In this document: positions 58,201 through 64,000 of the stretch, one piece after another
Numbering within the stretch: the first letter of the stretch is position 1
Layout: each line of letters begins with the position of its first letter
Assembly: GCA_946811185.2 (NCBI GenBank)
Contig: OX328099.1
Span: 71,862,714-71,926,713 of the forward strand
DNA: 64,000 nt
Reading direction: 5' to 3'
From: Hippopus hippopus
Lineage: Eukaryota > Mollusca > Bivalvia > Cardiida > Cardiidae
Notes under the pieces: model-generated
The model's database searches: none
Seen by the model: only the letters and a program-made list of their open reading frames with translations
What the model was told of the DNA's origin: nothing
Made by a program: the position numbers and the translations under genes

Positions 58201-61200
58201 GTAACGACAGATATTATAAAAAGTCAAATATTTGCAGGACGGCAGACAAGCTATGACAATACCTCGACATTTTCTGTCAAAACAGCCTAACTAAAAATGG
58301 CAGACAATGAAAATTAAAGATCAGATAGCATACTTTATTCAGTCTGATACTGATCTACACTCTGTGCAAAAAGAAATAAAGTGGCTCTGAGCATCCTTAG
58401 AAAATTGATAGGTGATTAATTACGAAACAATTTTACCGATCCTCACATCAGGTCTCATGGATGCAACCTTGACCTTGAAATCCAAACAAATTATTAACCC
58501 TTTACCACACAATCCCAAGTTTTCACAACCCATGAACAAAAGGGCTTCTGAAAACATTGTAGGAAAAGGAGAAAATGCTGGTTACCAGCATTTTCTCCTT
58601 TTCCTACGATGTTTTCTACCCTTGCAATGAAAAATCTACATTTAAGTTGTTGTCTGCAAATGCTTTGAATTTGGACAAGTCTAAAATTTTGTCGTTTGGC
58701 AAACAGTAAAAAGCAATACTGAAATCCTTCAAACTTACAAAGAGCAGATGGTGAAAATAATACATCTGACTACATATAAGATGTATAATCTGACTTTTAT
58801 CTAATGTTCCCTTAACCCTTTCCCACACAATCCCAAGTTTTAACAACCTACGGGAGACAAAGAAGGCCTTTGAAAACATTGTGGGAAATGGAGAAGATGC
58901 TGGTAACCAGAAATTACCCCTTTTCCCACAATGATTACTACCCATCCCAAAACAAATTTCAATTTTCAAGTCACACTTATTTTGTTGTCTGCAAATACTT
59001 TCAATATGGACAACCCTTTACCAAACCCAAACAATAAATTTTAGACTGGTCCAAATTGAAAGCATTTGCAGACGTCAAAATAGATGTGAGTCAAAATTGA
59101 AATGTGTCTTTCGGAAGGGTAGAAAACATTGTGGGAAAAGAAGAAAATGCTGGTTACCAGCATTTTCTCCTTCTCCTTCAATGTTTTCAAAAGTCCAATT
59201 CCTAGCATCATTAAAACTTGTGATTGTGTTGTAAAGTGTTAAACAATTAGTGCAAAGCACGGTATCCCGTGGTTTGACATTCATAAATTTTGCGATTTTA
59301 CTTATCCTTACATCTGGGTCTAAAGGATGAAGCCTTGGCCTTGAGGTGGGTATAACTTGTTTACTATGGTCTCTTAAACCGTCTGTGTTGTTAAATACAC
59401 TTCTCTGTAGCAAAAACCAACAAATAAATATATATTCAAGTTTATTCTAAGGATGCAGAGGGCAACCCTTTAGCAGTGTAAATTAAGATCAGACTATAGC
59501 CTAGATACGCACAGCCCTTTGTTTCTGTATTAAGATTTTATCTGATGCCAATTTATTACAGGCTACTACCACCTTCCCTTATCTCCCATGTGCAAATGAA
59601 CCATTTTCTTTTCATCTTAACCCTTTACAACACATGTTTTAACAACCCAGAAAGAAAAATATACAAACTTACGGTGAAGATTTTACTGAGAGACGGTCTG
59701 GTGGTTGAGACGGCATGAATCCAACTCAGTGAAAGTCTATATACTGATTTCTATGTAATCACAAAAAAACAGTTGTTACAGGAGATCACTCCTTCCTTAC
59801 CAAATACCTTCTTCGCGTCTAAAATCAATACCTAGCAACTGCGTTAGGGAGACTTCTTTTTAGCTCAGTGGTTAGTGTATTGGTCTTCTGTGCGTCAACA
59901 AATGAGGATCTTTGCTGCACAGGTTAGAATCCCCAGCCCGGATGGTTAATATTTCAGCTATGCATTTGTTGCAAAGTTTCATGTTCGCAAGATGAGGGCT
60001 CATCCAGGATTGGCCATTGAGCCATTTGGTGTCTAAAAACGACTTCCTGCCTGATTAGGGTCCATATCACCAAAAATTGATTATCTTTAAAGATGGGATG
60101 TGTTACGGGAGATCACTCCTTTCTTACTGTATAGCTTCTTCCCAAATAAAATCAATACCTAGCAATTCCTTTAGGGAGAATTCTCTTTAGCTCAGTTGTT
60201 AGTGCATTGGACTCTTGTCCAGGATTGGCCATTGAGTCATATGTTGTCTAAAAAAGACTTACTGCCTGATAAGGCTTCATGTGATCAAAAATTGATGATC
60301 TTTAAAGAGGGGGTGTATTACAGGAGATCACTCCTTTCTTACTGTATAGCTTCTTCCTATATAAAATCAATACCTGTGAAACTGTGAAAGGGGAATTCTC
60401 TTTAGCTCAGTGGTTGGTGTATTGGACCTTTGTGCCTCGATAAACGAGGATCTTTGCCACAGAGGTTCGAATCCCAGCCAAGGCGGTTTGTATTTGAGCT
60501 ATGCATTTGTTGCTAACTTTTATATTCATAAGACAAACTGTGCATATTATGAAAGAAAACAAGAGCACCGTCAGTGGGTGCCAGTGCTTGGCTGCAGTTG
60601 CTTTTCAGTGACAATTCAAAGTCAAAAAAGGGACATAACAATGTCAAAAATACTTTGATGGTTACATCCTCTTGTTTTATGGGTTTTCCTTTTGATAGAA
60701 AATTTGTCCACATTTGAAGTAAATATCTTCAGTAATAACAGAGATATTATAAAATGTGAAAGATTTTTAAAATTTCTGAGTTTTTCAGCAATGATACTGA
60801 CAACAACTAAGGCTCAGATGCAGAAGCATACAACAGTGACGCCAGGGCTACGACAATACTTCAACCTTTTTTTTTTTTTAAAATATCCAAGCTAAAAAGA
60901 AAGAGAATTAAACAAATCTGCATCAGATGAATTTAAAAATATTTTTTGTAAAATATGAGAAATCAATATCATTTGAGGTTTAACCCTTTATAAAACTATC
61001 CTATATTTTAATGACCCTTTAGAAGATGCCTTTTAAAAACAAGAGGGCCATGATGGCCCTGTATCGCTCCACTGGCTATTAAGTAAAAACACTACAAGCC
61101 AAACATTACAATATTCAGCAAATTGATTTCAAACACAAGGACATGCAAACACTTTTCTATCTAATCCTACGAGAAAGTTGTGATCCATGGGCAAAGCCAA

Positions 61201-63902
61201 TTTTGATCGCAAAGCTATAATTATTTGAATCCTGGTGGAGGTCCACAATATAAAGCTCCATACCAAATAATTCAGTTCTTGAATGTTATAAACAAGAAGA
61301 TTTTCAAATTTTTCTCAATGAAAAGCCCTGTAAAACATGAAACCCATGAGAGGAGAAGATTTTTAAAGAATTCCTTCATTTCTGTATAGTGCAAGAAGCC
61401 CCCATTCACCAGAGCCACGTTTTTTGACAGATCAAAATTTTATGAACAGTTTTTGAAAAGGGTCACCCAAGGAACAATCCTGTGAAATTATTTCGAAATC
61501 TAACCAGCGGTTTCAGAGAAGAAGAATTTTGAAGAATTCCTTCATTTCTATATGGTGCAAGAAGCCCCCATTCACCAGAGCCACATTTTTTGACGGATCA
61601 AAATTTTACGAACAAATTTTAAAAAGGGTCACCCAAAGAGCATATCTGTGAAATTATTTCAAAATCTGACCCGTGGTTTCAGAGGAGAAGATTTTTAAAG
61701 AATTCCCTAAAAAATTCCATTTGGTTGCAATGGCAACCAGAGTTTTTGATGGAATCAAATTCTGTGAACAGTTTTTAAAGAGGACCTTCCAAGGAACATT
61801 CCAGCCAAGTTTGGTCCAAATCCGCCCAGTGGTTTAGGAGGAGTTGATGTTTAAAGAATTGTTGACGACACACGACGCACGACGGACACCAGGTGATCCT
61901 AAAAGCTCCCCTTGAGCACGTTGTGCTCAAGTGAGCTAAAAAGTTAACATACAGATGGACGCACAACGGACAACGGGCCATAACATAAGCCTGCTGGCCT
62001 TCGGCCAGTGGAGCTAAAAAACTTGTCTAGCACCAATCATGTATCACTGCAGCTTGATAATCAAGGGAGGTAAATAGTAACGAACTTTATCTTTCATAAA
62101 AAGAGTTATTTCCCTTGATTAATGTTTAAATTGAAGTGACAATATTTTGAAGCCCATGTTAAACTTGCGATCCCTGGAATGAAGGCAATTTTGACCCCAG
62201 ACCTACAATATGAAACTAGAATGTGTGGTTATAAACAAAAAGATTTTTTAATCTTGCCCAACAAAAAGTCATGTAAAACAAGTTTGCTGAATAAAAGGCC
62301 CTGTAAAATATGTGATCCATGACACAGGTTTATCAAGTTTTCACTATAAAAGCCAATGTAAAACTTGTGACCCCTGGTGTGGAGTCAAACTTGACCCCCA
62401 AAGTTAAAATTTGGGCCCTCTTGGTAAAGGCCCATTATATAAAGTTACATGCAAAATTTGGTAGCCCTAGGCCTAAATATGGCTATGTACAAGTAGATTA
62501 TTAAAGTTTCCTTATATAAGACCATGTAGAACTTGTGACCCCCTGGGGTGGGGCTACATTTGACCCCCTGGGCTATAATTTGGGCACCCTTGATAGAGAC
62601 CCCCTAGATAAAGCTAAATGCAAAATTTGATAGCCCTAGCCCTTATAGCTAGATGCGAAAGATTTTCCTATATAAGCCCGCCCATGTAAAACATGTTACC
62701 CCCCGGGGCGAAGTCAAATTTGACCCTCGGCTATAATTTGGACACCCTTGGTACAGGTCCACTAGATAAAGCTACATGCCAAATTTGGTCGCCCTAGGCC
62801 CCATGGCTAGGTAGAAGAGGAATTTTAAAGTTCTCCCTAAATAAGCCCATGTAAAACTTGTGACCCCCGGGGCGGGGCCAATTTTGACCCCAGGGCTATA
62901 AATTGAAGAAACTTGGTAGAGGTCCACTAGATAAAGCTACATGCCAAATTTGGTAGCCCTTGGCCTTACGGTTTCAGACAAGAAGATTTTCAAAGATTTT
63001 CAAAATTTTTCAGTTTTGTTGCCATGGCAACCAGAGTTTTTGAAGGAATTAAATTCTTTCAAGAAATTCTGAAGAGGACCATGGCAGGATCATTTCTGTG
63101 AAGTTTCATCAAAATTGGATGGGTAGTTTCAGAGAAGAAGACGTTTTAAAAAAAAGTTAACGCACGGACGGACGGACGGACGGACGGACGGACGCACGAC
63201 GGACAACAGGCCATGACATAAGCCCGCTGGCCTTCGGCCAGTGGAGCTAACAATGTAGGAAAAGAAGAAAATGCTGGTAACCAGCATTTTCTCCATTTCC
63301 CACAATGTTTTCTACCCTTTCAAAGACAAATTCTATCATTTGAGTAACATTTAATTTTCATCTGCAAATGTCAATTTAACTAGTCTAAAATTCTGTGATC
63401 TAGTAGAGAGTTAATACATCTCAAAACATTGTGACAAAGGTGAAATTGCTTGTTATGATCAATTTATCTCATTGCAAAGATGTTTTCAAAAGAGGTATCC
63501 TGAACAGCGTAAAAAGTCTCCTGGAGATAACACTGATATAAGATGTTTCTTTCTGCTTCAAAAAATATGTGCATGTGATTCTGTTGGTAAGCAATCTACC
63601 AAGGACAAAATAGACAAACTGTTCAGACACAATTTATCTAGTTCAGTGGAACAAGAAACAAGTCTTTTATCCTGACTATCACTGCTAACTTTATCAATTA
63701 ATAGAAGTAAAAAAAATCCTGCAAAACAGAAACAGGCTTTCATTGTTCCAGTCTACCTATTCATGTAAAAACTTCTCTACAAACAGAATTTCAAATTTCA
63801 ACAAGACTAAAATTAGAAGCCTCACCTACCTTCAGTAACTGCCATGCATTTACTGCATGCTGATTAAACTCACCATAACGCTGTACAGCAAAATTAGTAA
63901 AC
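49102..63902 (-). CDS. NAGLU: NAGLU, alpha-N-acetylglucosaminidase (GH89), C-terminal 9 exons, about 305 aa; 5' part lies past the right edge
   Basis: Nine phase-compatible exons align along the C-terminal domain of NAGLU, the lysosomal enzyme that removes terminal alpha-linked N-acetylglucosamine during heparan sulfate breakdown. Diagnostic blocks: FAVQRYGEFNQHAVNAWQLL, RSVFNNTDG, VWYNTADLYNAWKEM, LESDSHFLLGTWLRDAR, NARNQITLWGPTGE, DYACKQWAGLTADFYAPRW and GITFNQTEYDVLTFE. The catalytic glutamates of the family lie upstream of this part and are not in the window. The protein continues 57 residues after the conserved GD following exon 8, longer than I recall for the human tail. The gene is tail to tail with ASXL. 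Introns hold numerous MITEs, a partly decayed exon duplication and tandem copies of one splice donor. Confidence 0.92.
49470..49715 (+). mobile_element. SINE-E, tRNA-derived
   Basis: Head CTCCGGGTAGCTCAGTGGTT with B box GGGTTTGATCCCC, then a body ending in an A-rich tail. Confidence 0.78.
49888..50300. mobile_element. Two MITE-1 copies in tandem, orientation A
   Basis: 49888-50071 (left hairpin arm lost) and 50076-50300 share the TTAA near 50072. Confidence 0.87.
50324..50423 (-). CDS. NAGLU: NAGLU exon (GITFNQTEYDVLTFE)
   Basis: Encodes GITFNQTEYDVLTFEKIEQP and FTYDRREYPTVPV. Acceptor TTTTCAG, donor GTAG|GTAAGT. Confidence 0.92.
50462..50645 (-). mobile_element. SINE-D, tRNA-derived, minus strand
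   Basis: B box on the minus strand GGGTTCAATCCCCGC; body matches 19062-19236. Confidence 0.75.
50950..51396. mobile_element. Two MITE-1 copies back to back (A then B) sharing one TTAA
   Basis: 50950-51171 and 51176-51396, joined by TTAA at 51172-51175. The second is a 221-bp copy with a hairpin at 51280-51345 having one mismatch. Confidence 0.92.
51651..51914. mobile_element. MITE-G, full length
   Basis: Inner inverted repeat well preserved at 51690-51750; next to a NAGLU exon. Confidence 0.87.
52045..52102 (-). CDS. NAGLU: NAGLU exon (FYAPRWQLFL)
   Basis: A 58-base exon encoding FYAPRWQLFLQMLQDSLEK. Acceptor TTCCAG, donor AAG|GTATGA. Confidence 0.92.
52928..53120. mobile_element. Fold-back MITE with ATTGGCT core, copy 3
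   Basis: In the NAGLU intron, 24 bp from an exon donor; inner arms AAAGTAACACAACTTCTGAT and inverse are perfect. Confidence 0.85.
53144..53187 (-). CDS. NAGLU: NAGLU exon (DYACKQWAGL)
   Basis: A 44-base exon encoding IRDYACKQWAGLTA, split codon for D at donor GCAGA|GTAAGT. Acceptor TTACAG. Confidence 0.92.
53213..53482. mobile_element. MITE-G, full length, diverged
   Basis: A-rich expansion at 53255. Confidence 0.83.
53600..53695. mobile_element. MITE-1 fragment, orientation A
   Basis: Right hairpin arm and downstream box only. Confidence 0.55.
53738..53904. mobile_element. MITE-G, partial, reverse
   Basis: Ends TTTTCACAGAGCATGACTCAT. Confidence 0.8.
53962..54407. mobile_element. MITE-1 reference locus: one copy nested inside another, both 221 bp
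   Basis: MITE-1 definition: begins CCCTTTACCACACAATCCCG, ends with a degenerate inverse (TTTGGTAAAGGG), and has a central hairpin with two 33-base arms around GGTWACC. Orientation A has the CACAATCCCG end on the left; B is reversed. Here a B copy at 54111-54331 sits in an A copy, flanked by TTAA at 54107-54110 and 54332-54335. Removing it and one TTAA restores a 221-bp host. This fixes element length, ends and the TTAA target duplication, which is the hallmark of the piggyBac superfamily. No transposase gene is present. Confidence 0.93.
54427..54610 (-). CDS. NAGLU: NAGLU exon (LESDSHFLLGTWL)
   Basis: Encodes EAGGKLINLLSDLNKLLESD, HFLLGTWLRDARENG and ITLWGPTGE, the best conserved stretch of the C-terminal domain. 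Acceptor TTCACAG, donor GAG|GTATTT. Confidence 0.93.
55251..55408. repeat. Long near-perfect inverted repeat, 158 bp
   Basis: Arms of about 74 bp start TTTATTTCATCAGCTTGTGG and meet at a short loop near 55325-55334, with very few mismatches. No other copy in the window. Confidence 0.92.
55436..55687. mobile_element. MITE-G, nearly full length
   Basis: Left end shortened, right end GAGCATGGCTTA. Confidence 0.83.
55819..56009. mobile_element. MITE-1, orientation B, hairpin half deleted
   Basis: Ends 28 bp from the NAGLU exon at 56037. Confidence 0.78.
56037..56141 (-). CDS. NAGLU: NAGLU exon (YDLADIGRNSLQVY)
   Basis: Encodes YDLADIGRNSLQVYAINFYT and DIVAAYHSKNKTLL. Acceptor TTACAG, donor TTATC|GTGAGT. 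Confidence 0.92.
56243..56425 (-). mobile_element. SINE-B, minus strand
   Basis: Complete head and body in the NAGLU intron. Confidence 0.78.
56433..56960. repeat. Family-H copy, internally repeated
   Basis: Three successive half-units of the GGCATAACTGTGTCAAAAAT box; next to the 42-bp tandem array. Confidence 0.75.
56940..57240. repeat. Tandem repeat, about 42-bp unit, about 7 copies
   Basis: Units of the type AAGCCAAGCTAATAAGTGGT plus AATCATATTTTTTGCTG recur from 56955 to 57235 with one shortened unit. It lies directly next to the exon-donor array in the same NAGLU intron. Confidence 0.9.
57241..57450 (-). repeat. Degenerate tandem array of NAGLU exon end plus donor, about 5 units of 35-39 bp
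   Basis: Read on the minus strand, the exon end and donor (TCTAGTCATCTTTTCAG|GTTAG) are followed by four diverged copies of the same TCTAGTCA...TTCAGGTT...TTTTTACACA unit. Donor-equivalent positions are near 57415, 57375, 57340, 57304 and 57269. The unit at 57304 keeps A|GTTAGT and that at 57269 keeps CAG|GTTTTC. Confidence 0.8.
57416..57501 (-). CDS. NAGLU: NAGLU exon (VWYNTADLYNAWKEM)
   Basis: Encodes VWYNTADLYNAWKEMIQAAQ and VLSSSHLF. Acceptor TTTGTAG, donor TTCAG|GTTAGT. The exon end and donor seed a degenerate tandem array in the following intron. Confidence 0.9.
57534..57741. mobile_element. MITE-1, orientation A
   Basis: Good hairpin at 57587-57651; ends about 30 bp upstream of the NAGLU exon acceptor side. 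Confidence 0.82.
57953..58024 (-). pseudogene. Decayed copy of the NAGLU RSVFNN exon end and donor (copy 1)
   Basis: Aligns by eye with 59296-59372, including intron bases after the donor (AAGGATAAGTAAAA). The donor GT is AT here and the equivalent frame is broken. It is a relic, not an exon. Confidence 0.55.
58038..58300. repeat. Family-H copy
   Basis: Begins CAAGAGCATAGCATGCGGGT. Confidence 0.75.
58431..58487 (-). pseudogene. Decayed copy of the NAGLU RSVFNN exon end and donor (copy 2)
   Basis: Close match to the end of exon 59312-59404 and its intron start. The donor (GAT|GTGAGG) is preserved but the equivalent reading frame has an internal TGA. Confidence 0.55.
58502..58705. mobile_element. 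MITE-1, orientation A
   Basis: Near-perfect hairpin; slightly shortened right side. Confidence 0.87.
58818..59236. mobile_element. Two MITE-1 copies in tandem (A then B)
   Basis: 58818-59010 and about 59014-59236; the second stops 75 bp from the NAGLU exon donor. Confidence 0.85.
59312..59404 (-). CDS. NAGLU: NAGLU exon (RSVFNNTDG)
   Basis: Exactly 31 codons: RSVFNNTDGLRDHSKQV then PTSRPRLHPLDPD, donor GAT|GTAAGG, acceptor CTACAG. The end of this exon and its donor region have decayed copies at 57953-58024 and 58431-58487. Confidence 0.9.
59781..60540 (+). mobile_element. Tandemly repeated SINE-F locus, three units
   Basis: GGAGATCACTCC starts at 59781, 60108 and 60323. Each unit has TTTAGCTCAGTGGTTAGTG-type A boxes; the first and third also keep the B box. 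The middle unit has lost the stretch between head and body. Confidence 0.8.
60555..60880. repeat. Family-H copy
   Basis: Begins AACAAGAGCACCGTCAGTGG, follows the SINE-F locus. Confidence 0.75.
61043..63248. mobile_element. 2.2-kb composite element with 5-bp target duplication AACAA
   Basis: Begins GAGGGCCATGATGGCCCTG and ends CTGGCCTTCGGCCAGTGGAGCT; direct AACAA repeats lie at 61038-61042 and 63249-63253. Inside, a second copy of the terminal CTGGCCTTCGGCCAGTGGAGCT motif at about 61996-62017 shows it is a two-part composite. The left part has a 162-bp tandem pair near 61370-61700; the right part has about four units of 160-170 bp (62340-62960) of the type CCATGTAAAACTTGTGACCC. It carries (GACG)n at 63166-63195. 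No coding region was recognised and the class is unknown. Confidence 0.8.
63164..63198. repeat. (GACG)n microsatellite
   Basis: About eight GACG units near the right end of the composite element. Confidence 0.95.
63413..63829. other. NAGLU intron, no feature recognised
   Basis: Short open frames on both strands show no family resemblance or exon context. Confidence 0.5.
63830..63902 (-). CDS. NAGLU: NAGLU exon (first in window)
   Basis: Encodes FTNFAVQRYGEFNQHAVNAW and QLLK, the family's RRYG...AWxLL block. Acceptor TTTAG, donor AAG|GTAGGT. Its intron to the next exon is 4.4 kb and holds the 2.2-kb composite element. Confidence 0.9.
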
Positions 63903-64000
63903 CTAAACAAGCACAGAAAACAGCAGAAGTAAAAGGAATACATCACTAATCACTATAAAAAAAAAAATGCAGTACAGTAAAATTAGTGAAGCTATACATG

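Larger units (their letters stand above)
60984..63412. mobile_element. MITE-1, orientation A, split by a 2.2-kb element
   Basis: Left 60984-61037, right 63254-63412. The two parts join in the left hairpin arm when 61043-63248 and one copy of AACAA are removed. Confidence 0.85.

Noticed and set aside
59669..59735. Possible extra NAGLU exon on the minus strand before a GTAAGT donor
   Set aside because: The flanking exons already join in phase and match the family without a gap; the segment has no NAGLU similarity.
5549..63743. Dozens of short open frames with recurring peptides such as [14 protein letters not shown] or [16 protein letters not shown]
   Set aside because: They are translations of the MITE-1 hairpin in different frames; each ends at element borders and none is conserved as protein.

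Overview
The window is AT-rich, intron-rich animal DNA, most likely from a mollusc and probably a bivalve. Evidence for this is short exons with GT-AG introns, three recognisable animal genes, tRNA-derived SINEs and an extreme load of short non-autonomous DNA transposons. The species cannot be fixed from the sequence alone.

Three genes are present. (1) Minus strand, 23413 down to 2290 and running off the left edge: thirteen phase-compatible exons encoding the first 609 residues of a coiled-coil protein, best read as CCDC178. (2) Plus strand, 24114-42571: a complete ASXL (Additional sex combs-like) gene with twelve exons and an exact 1094-codon reading frame carrying the HARE-HTH, DEUBAD and C-terminal PHD domains. 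(3) Minus strand, 63902 down to 49102 and starting beyond the right edge: nine exons of the C-terminal part of NAGLU (lysosomal alpha-N-acetylglucosaminidase). CCDC178 and ASXL are head to head across about 700 bp, the same arrangement as human CCDC178 and ASXL3 on chromosome 18. ASXL and NAGLU are tail to tail across about 6.5 kb of repeats.

Almost everything else is repeats. The dominant family, called MITE-1 here, is 221 bp long, starts CCCTTTACC, has a central hairpin of about 66 bp and targets TTAA (piggyBac-like). I count roughly 60 copies or pieces in both orientations. Copies sit inside each other, inside other repeats and end to end sharing single TTAA sites. A second TTAA element (MITE-2), a 265-bp element with GAGCCATGCTC ends (MITE-G), several tRNA-derived SINE families, fold-back elements, a pogo/Tigger-like element, a MULE-like element with a 10-bp target duplication and a 2.2-kb composite with a 5-bp target duplication are also present.

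The most unusual signal is that in two unrelated genes (ASXL at 34.9-35.3 kb and NAGLU at 57.2-57.4 kb) the end of an exon together with its 5' splice site has been amplified in tandem into the following intron. A third case, in NAGLU, is two dispersed decayed copies of an exon end with its donor region. In ASXL this leaves seven near-identical donor sites in a row, directly before the exon that starts the core of the deubiquitinase-activating domain.
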